Positions 45,665-58,489 of a DNA stretch of 64,000 nt are shown piece after piece. Location of the stretch: NCBI GenBank assembly GCA_032622095.1, contig CP136063.1, forward strand, positions 12,565,814 through 12,629,813, given 5' to 3'. Source of the DNA: Siphonodentalium dalli. Its lineage: Eukaryota; Mollusca; Scaphopoda; Gadilida; Siphonodentaliidae. Positions within the stretch are counted from its first letter, which is position 1. Each line of letters opens with the position of its first letter. Below the pieces are notes generated by a model. It was given only the letters and a program-made list of their open reading frames with translations. It was not told the origin of the DNA and made no database searches. Position numbers and translations under genes: made by a program.

Positions 45665-46094
45665 ACACAGGGTTAATGTGTCGATATTCTCCAGATCACA
45701 CTCTCCCATGTAAAACAACGAAGAGTGACTTACAATATTTACAAATAAGACACACGAAAGGACAACGTGAATACATGGACATATGGGTTACATCTAGTAA
45801 CAATCGCATACATCGATTAAAGAGAGCTAACATGGCCAGCAGATGTTGGAGAATACAAATATTGAAATAACGCTACATCCAGACATTCATATGTCACATA
45901 CATGCGGATATACGACGGATATGTGTTCTGTATAGGTCCAGACATATGTCACACGCACGTGGTCGTAGTTGTATATAACAGAAGGTCATTAACAGTTACG
46001 CTTTATCAACTTAGAGGATATAACATGTCGAAGTTCGTGGTGGTGTCGGAGCGTCCAGGACGCATTAGAACATATATTCATGAGATCCCCGGTA

Positions 46095-47791
<1,697 letters not shown>

Positions 47792-47859
47792 TATATGAGG
47801 TTAACGTGTGGATTGTCAACAGCAATATGAGGTTAACGAACCAAATTCCATTAACACAA

Positions 47860-47960
47860 TTTTACAACGAAGACTTACGAAGCAGTTGATCGATTTTCAC
47901 GTCGAACAAAGGAAATACAGATTAATGTTGAATGCGTCTCGATATGTGGTTTCGTTCAGT
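47860..47960 (-). promoter_or_regulatory. Remnant of ZNF-type 5' flank at ZNF3
   Basis: CGATTTTCACGTCGAACAAAGG, TGTTGAAT and GTTTCGTTCAGTAGAACC match the distal parts of the ZNF1/ZNF2 flanks. The nearer part is replaced or shortened. Confidence 0.45.
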
Positions 47961-48238
47961 AGAACCATTTAAAAAACGATAAAAATTCATATCCAAATTC
48001 ATAGGTTTTTGTAATAACATCAACTATAGGAATCAGGGAGCTAAATGTGTTCTAGAGTCGGGGAGTGAGTACACCGTGGAACCCTAAAGGTGAAGGTAAC
48101 TGAAGAATGACCTTCACCTGATACATGCGACACGTTGTTAAAGGATGACATCGTGTTTATTTGATTTGTACATAATATCTAAATAATTTAAACTGGTGAA
48201 TGAATGGGGAAATGGATTTTTGTGAGCGGGAAATTTAT

Positions 48239-48600
48239 TTAACTAGCTGCTGTAGTTCTGGATTTTTCCAGATCAAATTTGGCTGTGGGATAGCCCCGTC
48301 GTACACTTGGGGATTTATTTTTCAAAGTAAACACATGACCTATGATTTTTCTTGCATTTTCGTGATCAACTGGTATCAATCTAGCTGGGTAAACATCACT
48401 GGTATGGCCTGCAGGCTTCAATTCAGTGAATTTGGCGAAAACGTTAACACTGTCGCCTATGGGAAACCATTTAGTTCAGTGATTCCTATACCCGGTAGGA
48501 AAAATATGAATTTTACGAAATTTCACGTCTCGCCATGATAAGTTGTTAATTCCATATTTTCTTATTTTCAAATGATAATGACCACATTTTGGACAGATTT
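48239..48600 (-). pseudogene. Unidentified exon-like coding remnant with CPKCGH motif
   Basis: One minus-strand frame runs ICPKCGHYHLKIRKYGINNL…WRDVKFRKIHIFPTG, meets TGA at 48478-48476, and continues in the same frame. After the stop it reads KWFPIGDSVNVFAKFTELKP…VYPARLIPVDHENARKIIGHVF…EKSRTTAAS, to a stop at 48239. The composition is strongly protein-like over 120 codons. CPKCGH suggests a zinc ribbon. I do not recognise the family. It is a gene exon or transposon relic with a nonsense mutation. The plus-strand open frame over the same bases (48200-48538) is a shadow. Confidence 0.45.
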
Positions 48601-48609
48601 AAAAGAAGA

Positions 48610-49170
48610 AATGCATGGATTCGCCTGTAGATAGTAAAGAAAGTGATAAATCTGGGAATTTTGCATGGACATCAGGTACCATTAGGGGGTCAGGGGGCTA
48701 AAGCCCCCCTACCCAAAAATTTGAGTAGTGTTAGCCCCCCCCCCCCATTGGGAAAAGGTGGCAGTTAACCCAATTAAAATTTCCCGGCACCCAGTAGCCT
48801 TATCGGGGACCGTAGTCCCACCCCAAGTCGGGGGGGGGGTGATGGCATCGCCAGTAGTGTTAATGTCGTGCAAAACTCTCATGGCAGGTTTGTTAAACAG
48901 ACAGTATGCCCTGCCATCTGGTCAAATTTCATGCCTGAGACTGTGGCTGATGTTGTATGATTATGTTTAGATATTTAAATTGACTTATAGTTGCTTTATT
49001 ATGCTATTAAAGTATTTTTCATTTAAATTTTCTGTTAATTTTTGTAAATGTTTATTATAAATTAACAAATTTTGCGTGAAAAGGGTTTAAAATTGGACAA
49101 GTTATCCCACTCAAAATGTATATTAACATATCCTCTTCAATTTAGTAATAGCAACCACAACGTGCCGCAG
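48610..49170. other. Gene-free stretch
   Basis: C and G runs at 48736 and 48829, and AT-rich sequence after 48960. Nothing coding is recognised. Confidence 0.5.
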
Positions 49171-49179
49171 GCGCGTTGT

Positions 49180-49853
49180 TGCTTTTCAAGTTTAGGCGTG
49201 AATGACGTCATCAATTTTTACAATACCATGAAACAGAATTTCGACGCGATCAAAAACGGCGCACTTTTTTTGGCTAAAAATCACGTGACTTCCGCTCCGC
49301 TTCGCATTGCATCCTGGGAAAATTGCTCCAGAGGTCACAGGTCGAGGAGTTCAGAATGCCGAAGCTACATTGTACATTGATTTGTTAGGCCAGTTGAACA
49401 ACTCAATTCTCAACTGTCCCTACCAAATGACCGGCATCATTATAGTGTGATTTAACAACAGTGATTTTTCAAACAACACCACGATGAATCAATTTGGAGT
49501 TATAGTTTATACATCGCAATTTTTCGACAGAAGGCGGTGCAAAAGTATTCAATTTTTCATTTTCTGATTTTCTACCTCACCACGAACCAGTTTCGTCAAC
49601 ACCGAGGACAGCATCAAGCAAATTATTACAGTACCATGGACCTTAAATCAACGATAGAGTGATCACAGAACACAACAATTTCGCCAGCATTTCAACAACT
49701 TGAACGTGAAGATGATCATTTTATTGAATATTCATATTGGTGTTGACCTGTTGACCCCAGTGTTGTTGACATTGTGAATGTCACATTCAATGTGTGATTT
49801 GTTCTCTGGATTAAAACAAGACTCCAGCTTAAACTAACAGCCGAATGGTAAGT
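49180..49853 (+). promoter_or_regulatory. Possible promoter and 5' exon ending ATG|GTAAGT
   Basis: A locally CG-richer stretch at 49160-49330 holds TGACGTCA (a CRE-type palindrome, ~49203) and CACGTGAC (~49283). At 49845-49847 an ATG is followed directly by GTAAGT (49848-49853), a consensus 5' splice site. The arrangement would fit a leader exon whose start codon abuts the intron. No downstream exon is recognised in the window, so this is speculative. Confidence 0.25.
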
Positions 49854-50520
49854 GCATAGCCATAGACTACACTGTATTCAGTATGCATCAAATTCAATCC
49901 ATCATGCATGATGTAGGTACCGGTAGCAACCTCACTTCTTCACTTTCATTTTCAGTGCCTATCTGGACACATGTTAAATCGCAATGTTTATTCTATTGTA
50001 AACTCACTTTGAAACAGGAGTATTTACATTTTCGTACTATATATGACAACTAACTGTTATTCTATTTACTTTTGTAAGTATTCTTATACTCCATTTGTTC
50101 ATATTTATTTGCATTTTCCTGAAATATTGGTTATGTTTTATATCACCTAATATTGCTGGTCAAAAAAGTGGCAGAAAACAGAGGCGAGACAAACTGCTTA
50201 CTAATTTTTTAGATTGTATGGGCACCGATTTAAGTAATGGCTATTAAATTTGGGCTCTTCTTGCTCCCCCAATGAAGCCCAAACCTTACAGACATTTTAT
50301 TTCAAAGCCTGAACATAAAAAATTTGCTAAAAAAAATAAATCGGATTTTTTTTTTTTTTTGCTTTCTCATATTCTTGTAGTTATCTCCCCCTCTGAAAAA
50401 CATAAATATCTAAACAATCACATGTACTTTTCCAAAAACCTTTGAGGTTGCTAATGTAGTGAACGTTCAGTCTCAGACCAATATCGTTCAGACCAATCTC
50501 AATACAGTTGTATCCTTTTA
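49854..50520. other. Gene-free stretch
   Basis: AT-rich, with a T run at 50347-50361. Nothing recognised. Confidence 0.5.
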
Positions 50521-50840
50521 GTAACCTGGTGGACAAAACAACTGTCCATTTAACTGCGGTGTGGTTAGTATTGCCACCGCTGCTGAAATGCAACTACACC
50601 GAGGCTACAGTTGGCCCGTGGTGTACTTTCTTTAAAATTAAACCGAAAAAAGACGACACAAACCAGAAATCTAACCATGGCGTACTGTACATGTACATGT
50701 CATTCGGCCATGACTGTACTAGTAGTTGCTGTTCGGCCGCAGTGAATTTGCCGTTAACTGCAGTTACAAACTCTTGACACCGCGGCCGAACGGCAAAAAC
50801 ACCACGGTACCAATGGACATTTGCTTTGTCCAGCGGGGTA
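50521..50840. mobile_element. MITE family G, copy 1
   Basis: Ends GTAACCTGGTGGACAAAACA and the inverse GCTTTGTCCAGCGGGGTA. The interior has CGGCCGAACGGCAAA, CATTCGGCCATG and a shared GAACCAGAAATCTAACCATGG-type block. Open frames on both strands are by-products of its inverted structure. Confidence 0.75.
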
Positions 50841-50948
50841 CATGTATGCTTGGGGCCCCGGAACGCATAGCAGTGACTGGTAGGCTTAAGCATACTAGTA
50901 CCGTACTTGGCTGTTGGTACAAATGTTTGCTGGAATGTGCATACTACA

Positions 50949-51313
50949 GTACCCTGCTGGACAAAACAAGTGTCCACTTAACCGCGATGCGGATAGCGTT
51001 GCCATCGCGGCTGAAATGCAACTACACCGCGGCTAACTACATGTACAGTTGGGTTGCCGTGTACTTGCCATTTGGCCATGGTGTAGTTGCCGCTGTGTAT
51101 GTTCATTAAACTGAAAAAAGATGATACGAACCAGAAATCTAACCATGGTGTACATGTACATGCAGTCCGGCCGCAGTGTAGTTGCCGTTCGCGCATGGTG
51201 TATCGTACTTGCCGTTCGGCCGCAGTGCTCAACTGCAGTTCCAAACTCTGACACTGCGGCCGAATGGCAAATACACCGCGGTGACATTGGACTTGTTTTG
51301 TCAAGCAGGGTAC
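50949..51313. mobile_element. MITE family G, copy 2
   Basis: Ends GTACCCTGCTGGACAAAACA and TTGTTTTGTCAAGCAGGGTA are inverted copies. The interior matches copy 1 in the same orientation. Confidence 0.8.
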
Positions 51314-51504
51314 TAGTATGTAAATAAAATAGTGAAGTTGGAAAACCTGATTTAAATACATGTATTTACATGTACAGTAGTACATGTATAAAACTTATAC
51401 GACAGTCTGCAGACCACGTGGGAATTAAGACACCAGGAAGAGAGGTGTTTCAAAATGTAAAAAGCAGTAATTTGGTCATGGAGGCCTTCGTTATACAGGT
51501 TAAA

Positions 51505-51720
51505 TACCCCGCTGGACAAAACAAGTGTCCATTGGCACCACGGTGTATTTGCCGTTCGGCCGCGGTGTCAAGAGTTTGTAACTGCAGTTGAGCACCGCGG
51601 TCGAACGACAAGTACACTGCAGCCGAACAGCAACTACCCTCGCGGCCGAATCACATGTTCCCACCGTGGTTATGATTTCTGGTTTGTATTATCTTTTTTT
51701 CAGTTTAATGAAAGTAGACC
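51505..51720. mobile_element. MITE family G, copy 3 (truncated, inverted)
   Basis: Starts TACCCCGCTGGACAAAACAA and carries CCGTTCGGCCGCGGTGTC. The shared block appears inverted (TTATGATTTCTGGTTTGTAT). The far end is missing. Confidence 0.7.
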
Positions 51721-52119
51721 GCAGGCTATTCTTTAACATTGTTATCAACTTATCCAGTGTAATAAACTGTTAACATAAATTCATAATGTTTTTGGTGAGT
51801 TACCGACGTGTGTTTGTGCTTAAGTTTCATCTGGCTTTGTTGCGCGAAGTGTATTATTTTCAATGGAGGGGGAATAACTATATTTTAAAGTTTTAGTTTG
51901 AATTTTGTTGCATTATGAGACCCATAATGGTGGAATCTTTTTATGATTTCAGCTGTTTTCTCTTTCTCTATGGGCATCTTTTGAGATACAGACATTTCAA
52001 ATTGTGATGATTTATTGTATTTGAATAAGGCGTTATAAACAAAATAATCTGTGACTCAAAAATTAAGTGTAAAGTCTATAGATACAAAGTCATAAATGCA
52101 GTTACCTGTACCGGTATAC

Positions 52120-52441
52120 TTAAAGTAATTGACCACCAATAATGTGGTGTCACCCCGTTAATATGGCGGTACTATACCGCGGTATCCTCCAATACCGCTG
52201 TACTGATACCGCTTGTTAACGCGAACATGTGTGAGTAAATACCTCCCATCAAAGAGTTCCATGAAAATCACCGCGGTATTCAACAAAATTAATGCGGTGC
52301 CCGCTAAAAGACCGCGGTATCATTATCGCCCAATACCGTAACTCCACCGCCATCACCGTCTCGATACCGCTACCGTTTATTACCGGTATCACCGTGGTCA
52401 TGACCGGGGTATCACCCCGTTTTTCTGGTCAATTACTTTGA
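52120..52441. mobile_element. MITE built from ACCGCGGTAT-type palindromes
   Basis: The inverted ends TAAAGTAATTGACCA and TGGTCAATTACTTTGAG are followed inward by GTCACCCCGTTA and TATCACCCCGTT in unequal positions. The 320-bp body is dense in TACCGCGGTAT, ATACCGC and ACCGGTAT motifs. No coding sequence. Confidence 0.75.
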
Positions 52442-52449
52442 GAATAGCG

Positions 52450-53640
52450 GTAGGTTCATCTCATACCCGTCTTACATGTATCTATTCGGCGATATTCTAG
52501 TTGTTATGGCGCTCCATCGGTATAGCCCCACTGTTATAATCTGCCTTTAGCTGGCATATTCTCACCTCTATGAGATTATTAAGATACATGTACTAGTATA
52601 AGGTCATACATGTATGTACAGCCCTGGGAATTAGCCTAGGAAATAGGCAATGTCTACCACAGGTAAAAGCAGAGGCAACATCAATTTGCCTGCCCACGGC
52701 AATTATATTTCCTAGGCAAAACAAGCCCATTGGGTTACTAAAATTTATTTGTGTCTATCAGAAATAGAACGTATTTAGACAAAATGGCTTCCTTAAATCA
52801 TTCTTTACATAATTATGTTGTCCTACAATTCTTCGTGTGAGGATCAGAAGGTTCTATCTGCATTTTGGCGCGAAAATGAGATATTGGTGTCATTCGAATC
52901 GGAAACGCTTTCTTTATCAGATTAGCTGATCCAATAAAACTTGAAAGAAATATCATGTGGTCAAAGTCATTATGTAGATAGAACATTCTTGCGCTCACAA
53001 AGTAATTGCTGGAAATACAACATAATATAACATTAAATCGGCAGATAGATCATTCACATAGTTATTGAGTGATGTACATGTACATGTATCAGGGATTTTT
53101 TAGGTGTCCTCAGGGTCCGGTATCCGCCCCATTCCCAATGGAAAATAGGCACCTTTATTCCCAATTTTTAACCACCAAATTCCCAATTGCAGGCAGGTAT
53201 ATAATACCATCAGTTTTATTGAATAATCTCTGTGGTACATGTACTAACAACAATTTCTGACATCACGAAATATATCATCTTGTCGCTCCATAAAATGGGA
53301 CAGGACATGTTACTAAATTTAAACACTTTCGGGTAATTTAACAGAAATGTTGACAATTTAACATAAATGTTGTTGTAAACAGTTTTGGTGGGAAGAGAAA
53401 CCCATTCTACCTACCCCCCCCCCCCACACATACACCACCCTAGACAATACTGCTGACGATATCAACCTACATACCAAACGATTGTAAACCAAATCTAATT
53501 GTATGACATACATCTGTTTTGTATCACGCTTAATCTATAGTTCCCACCATATATTGAACTTGTTAATATTATATGCAATTTGATTATATTTGTAGTTTGT
53601 ATGTTTTATATCACGGACTTGAATCAACTGTTATCTGTAC
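52450..53640. other. Gene-free stretch ahead of the non-LTR element
   Basis: GCCTAGGAAATA…TATTTCCTAGGC at ~52635-52722 is a weak hairpin. A C run lies at 53406-53418. The 5' UTR of the retrotransposon probably begins somewhere in the last few hundred bases. No ORF1 is recognisable. Confidence 0.45.
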
Positions 53641-53645
53641 ATTAA

Positions 53646-56600
53646 GCATGTTTGGTCGGTTGGGTTTCTCGAATACACATCAACATAAATGCTCGGTTGG
53701 ATTACATCAGGACAAGAAAGATAACTCCATCTTTAAAACTGATGACAGGTAGATTCTCACTGGGCGATGTTCAGGGAAGTAACTCTTTAAATCTCAAAAC
53801 CTTATTGCATGGATTACCAGACGATGATAATGAGAACATGTGCTCACCATACAGCTTTGCTAACCACTCTTGTGATTATTACTCACCGTTGCAACTACAG
53901 GAAAATATAGATGTCTCAAAATCTGATTTTTCAATTCTTGGTCTAAATTGCCGAAGCCTGAATGCTAACTGGGATCCACTTATAAATCTCCTAACAGATA
54001 TAACTAACTCTAAACATCCTATCGATATACTAGCTCTGACGGAAATATTCAAAATACGAGAAGAATATTCTCTTCCTGGGTATCATCAATTCCAATTCAA
54101 ATCACGGCCAGATGACGATGATGGACGTGGTGGTGTTGGTATTTTCATAAATGAAAAACTTTCTTATAAAATCCGTGATGACCTAACGATATTCATCCCA
54201 CATGTTATTGAGACTATATTCATAGAAATTGACTCGGGGCACTCATCTTGTGTTGTGGCATCCATCTACAGACCAAATACGGCCCCTCATGCAGATATCG
54301 ATATATTTATAGATAAAATTTCAAGTGTGGTCGAACAATTAAATGATTCAGGGACAAAAGCATATCTCATAGGAGACTTCAATATCGACTTGCTTAACTT
54401 TCAGTCGCATACGAAAACTAACAACTTCATTGAAACTATGTTTGAAAATGGATTCTTACCTGCAATTACCAAACCTACACGTGTAACCGACCACTCGGCA
54501 ACACTCATTGATAATATTTTTACTAATAACAATGTTTCCCGTGCCGATACTGGGATAATCCTCTCAGATGTGTCAGACCATTTTGCTACATTTTATTCCG
54601 AATATCACGATCATAAGTATATAAAAGCGAGCAGTTCTACCGAGAAACGTATAATGAGTAAAGAGAACACAGACAAATTTAAATCAATACTTCAACAACA
54701 AGATTTTCGATGTGTCTTCGATAGTACTTCACCAAACCAAGCTTATGATAATTTTCTTTCAATTTATATATGGGCGTTTAATGAATCATTTCCATTGGTC
54801 CGATCTAAACCACCAACTAAATATATAAAGAAACAACCTTGGATGACAAAAGGTCTCATTAACTCCTCCTTAGTTAAGAATAAACTTTACATAATAAAAC
54901 TAAAAGCTCCTTGTGATAATAACGCTGAGAAATATAAAATATATTGTCGAATATACAAATCCTTAATTAGGAAAAGCAAAAAACTATACTACGACAATAT
55001 TCTCCACGAAAATAGATTTGACATGCGACGTACATGGATCATCCTGAAAGACGCTCTTAAAGTAACAAATAACACTCCAAAAATACCAACTAACATATCA
55101 AATGGAAACATTATAATTTCGCAACCAGAGAAAATAGCTCAAGAATTTAACGATTATTTTGCGAAAATAGGTCAAAAAACTAGTGACGATGTGCCTTGTA
55201 GCATCGGAATGACATTTTCCGACTATCTAACTGATTCCAATGCAAAAAACTTGTTCATGTTCCCAACAGATACAAATGAAGTTTTGAAACTCTCGAATGA
55301 CATCACTGGAAACGTAACCACAGATATCAATAACCTGTCATCAAAATTAATGAAACAGACCATACCCGAAACGTCCCCAGCGCTAACGCATATATTCAAT
55401 CTATCATTTAAACAAGGTATCTTTCCCGATAGGATGAAAATATCAAAAGTAATTCCACTTTATAAAAGTGAATCTCCCGATAAAATAACGAACTATAGGC
55501 CAATAAGCATTCTGCCCGTTTTCTCGAAGTTGTTGGAAAAACTCATGCATAAAAGGCTTTTTTCGTTTCTCGAAAAACATGAAATCTTACATAAAAATCA
55601 ATATGGCTTCCGTAAAAATCACTCTACCATACATCCTTTGATGCACCTTCTAGATCATGTAGCAACAAATAATGACAAGCCAACGAAGGATTCTACATTA
55701 GCGATTTTCATAGACTTATCAAAAGCATTCGATACAATTAACCACGATATTTTATTGAAAAAGTTAGAATATTATGGAATTCGGGGGGTTTCCAATGAAT
55801 GGTTTAAGAGTTATTTAAAGGGGAGAAAACAATACGTTGATTGTCTTGGTCAAACGTCCGGTTTTGCGAATATAACGTGTGGTGTGCCCCAAGGATCTGT
55901 TCTTGGCCCGATAATTTTTCTTCTGTATGTTAACGATATGCCCAAATGTACCTCGATGAACTTACTATCATTTGCCGATGATACCACGCTTTACTTTTCT
56001 GGTCATGATAGGAAACAGTTAAAAAAATCATCAACAGCTGAACTAAAAAACATTTTTGAATGGTGTTGTTGCAATAAACTATCTATCAACGCAACTAAAA
56101 GTAAATTTATGTTAATCCACCCCAGAGGCAACGAGGACAAGTGGAGAAATTTCACACTGAAATTGAATAACATGGAACTAATTAGAGTTGGGAATCAAAT
56201 GCGAGTGAAATCAATAAAAATTTTAGGCATTTTGATCGATGAAAACTTGACTTTTAAAAACCATATATCAATGATACAACGTAAACTGTACCACACTCTC
56301 TACTTATTAAACAAAGTTAAAAACTTTCTACCAAAAAAATCACGAAAAACACTATATCAGTCGTTAATCCATAGTCATCTTATTTATGGTCTCCCGATAT
56401 GGGGACATTCGATTCACACGGGCGTGCTATCTACCTTACAAAAAAGGGCAATTCGTATTGTATGCAACACAAAATATAGGAGTCACACAGAACCCCTCTT
56501 CAAACAAGAAAATATCCTAATGTTCAAAGATATATATACAGTGAATGCATCTGTCTTTATGTACAACTGGTCTAGACATAATCTCCCTAAATCGTTTAAG

Positions 56601-56867
56601 AATATGTTCACATATTCCCTCGGTGTTAACACTAGACATGCTGATAAATTAAGAAGCAATAAAGCTAGAACATGTTTTTCAGAAGCCCTACCAAAGCATT
56701 CATTTCCTAAAGTGTGGAACTCGATAAATTCCAAAATAAAAAAATGTAAATTTAATTACACATTCAAAAAGTTATTGTCTATGGAACTAATAGGTAAATA
56801 TTCTCAACTGGTTATCTGTGCAAACAAATTATGCTACATTTGCAAACGGCAAAAATCCACTTGACTC
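53646..56867 (+). CDS. Non-LTR retrotransposon ORF2: APE endonuclease and reverse transcriptase
   Basis: An uninterrupted frame of ~1070 codons. It is open from 53646; the first ATG is at 53742 (about 1040 codons), preceded in frame by TAA at 53643. Numbering from 53652, the endonuclease has N99 (LNCRS), E131 (LTEIF), GGVGIF 160-165, YRP 206-208, GDFN 241-244 and SDH 308-310. After the linker KKQPWMTKGL, the RT has NYRPISILPVFSK 614-626, FIDLSKAFD 686-694 (catalytic D688), GVPQGSVLGP 744-753 and FADD 774-777. The thumb and a KSIKILGILID block follow, and the end is rich in Cys (CANKLCYICK). Domain order and length fit the Jockey/CR1 group. The protein nicks target DNA and primes cDNA synthesis. 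No stop or frameshift is seen, so this copy is young. A relative with the same block order lies at 12015-13760. Confidence 0.9.
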
Positions 56868-57300
56868 AATAACCTTTTTAACTCATATTATTGTGCACTC
56901 CAGTTATCACCCTGAACATCCCAGATAGCCCTGTGTCACATGCACGGTGTTGTCGGCGAATGTGACACAGGACTGTCGCAACAACATAACTAGTTTCGTT
57001 TCAATCTCTTAAACTTGTCCAAAATCTCTATTATAGTACAGCATTGTTCAAAATTCAACCCTGTATGGATTAAAACGACCACATAAAATATTAAAGTAGG
57101 CACCAACCGGCCATCCAAATACAAAATAGTCTGTGTGAAATTGTAAATACGCCATCTATGTTCATATTGCACTTATCATTCAGGGGCAGCAGGAAGACGG
57201 CCAGCTAGGTCATGCTGCTCCTGTGCAATAATATAATTTTGTTTAATATTCTGTTAATGTATTGTATTATTGTGCAAATAAAGATCTATCTATCTATATC
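56868..57300 (+). mobile_element. 3' UTR and short-repeat tail of the non-LTR element
   Basis: Non-coding sequence after the ORF2 stop ends in GTGCAAATAAAGATCTATCT and a few ATCT repeats to ~57300. Short tandem repeats instead of poly(A) at the 3' end are usual in CR1-group elements. The exact end and target duplication are not resolved. Confidence 0.65.
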
Positions 57301-57381
57301 TAGTATATTGCATTAAATGAACAGTCTCTTTACAAAAATTATATTGCAACCTTTCACACCGGCTTATTTTAGTTAATAATG

Positions 57382-57746
57382 CGACACCAATTTTCAAGTC
57401 TGGTTTACGAACATGTGGGGAGAAAAAAAGTACATGCAGGACAGTGCATGAGGGAAAAAAATAATAAAAAAAAATTATCCTCCCAATTTATGTCAAGTAA
57501 ATTGTGAAATTTTACTTAAATTTCACAAAAATTCTGAAAAAGTGTTTTTGAATGAAATTCTGAACCAAACAAGACATATCTTGTCATGAAAATATGGATC
57601 TGTAAATGTTCATAAGCAGAACCGGATGTGACAGCACATGAAAATCAGTATGCGAGTAAACATTTTTGGGAGAAAAAAGTTTCATTTTTTTTTCATGAAA
57701 AAAAGTTGTAGGAGGTGTTCGTAAACCAGACTTAAAAATTGGTGTC
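57382..57746. mobile_element. 365-bp MITE with ~32-bp inverted ends
   Basis: GACACCAATTTTCAAGTCTG and TTACGAACA at the left are inverted at 57716-57746 with two or three differences. The interior is AT-rich with A runs and no coding sequence. Confidence 0.8.
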
Positions 57747-57749
57747 ACC

Positions 57750-58440
57750 GAATGGCTTTAAACGTGACCGCCTTAGTGAAAACGGCATCCAGTTTATCCT
57801 CAATTGATTCACCCACAATCTGGCCACAGATACTTATATCCTGTTCGGAGGGCAAATAAGATATTGCCCAATTTTGAAGAAAATTTTGTATAATTACATG
57901 TAGAGCATTTAGTGCCACAAGTTGTTGCTACACATTACACATGTACATGTATGGCAACTTAATCATGATTCTTACCCGCCTTACCAAACACTTGGACCAG
58001 TTGACCCTAGGTTGACTACCTCCTGATACTAGTATTGTGGGGGGATGACAAATACTACCGGTAGTAAGAAATTGCATAATTTTCAGTCCTATCCACGAGG
58101 AAGACACAGTGAGAGCATTTACATGTATTTGCTCCTGTTATTAATGCAGAAGACGGCCTTGGACGGGTGTAATATGGCATGGTATTGGCACCCATACTAT
58201 ACATGTAGTTTTAAGTTGCATTTTTGCTCAACAAAACCTCATAACCTGTACATGTACCGGTACATGTACTAGTATGTCTAGTTACAATGTATACTTTAAT
58301 ATGCCATACATGTACATGTAGTTGAACTGAGATGGTGAAGGATCTACCGGTACATGTACCGTATATAAACTTTAAACTACATGTACATGTAGTTCAATAT
58401 TGAACCAACAATTACAGTCTCCATTAGTATTTTGCGAAGA
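57750..58440. repeat. Gene-free stretch dense in TACATGTA-type palindromes
   Basis: Clusters of ACATGTACATGTA, TACCGGTA and TACTAGTA, notably 58245-58275 and 58305-58395. No gene. Confidence 0.7.
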
Positions 58441-58489
58441 GGGGCGAGTGCGAATTTCAGCCCCCGTGAATTGAAAATTACGAATGCGT

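Noticed and set aside
48200-48538. 112-codon plus-strand frame
   Set aside because: The opposite strand has the more protein-like frame with a CPKCGH motif; this is its shadow.
50508-51385. Overlapping long frames on both strands
   Set aside because: They follow from GC-rich inverted repeats of the MITE copies and share no protein motif.
52813-52998. Minus-strand frame starting MSARM, like the ORF1 fragment at 42982
   Set aside because: Only the first few residues resemble it; FWP and CR are absent.
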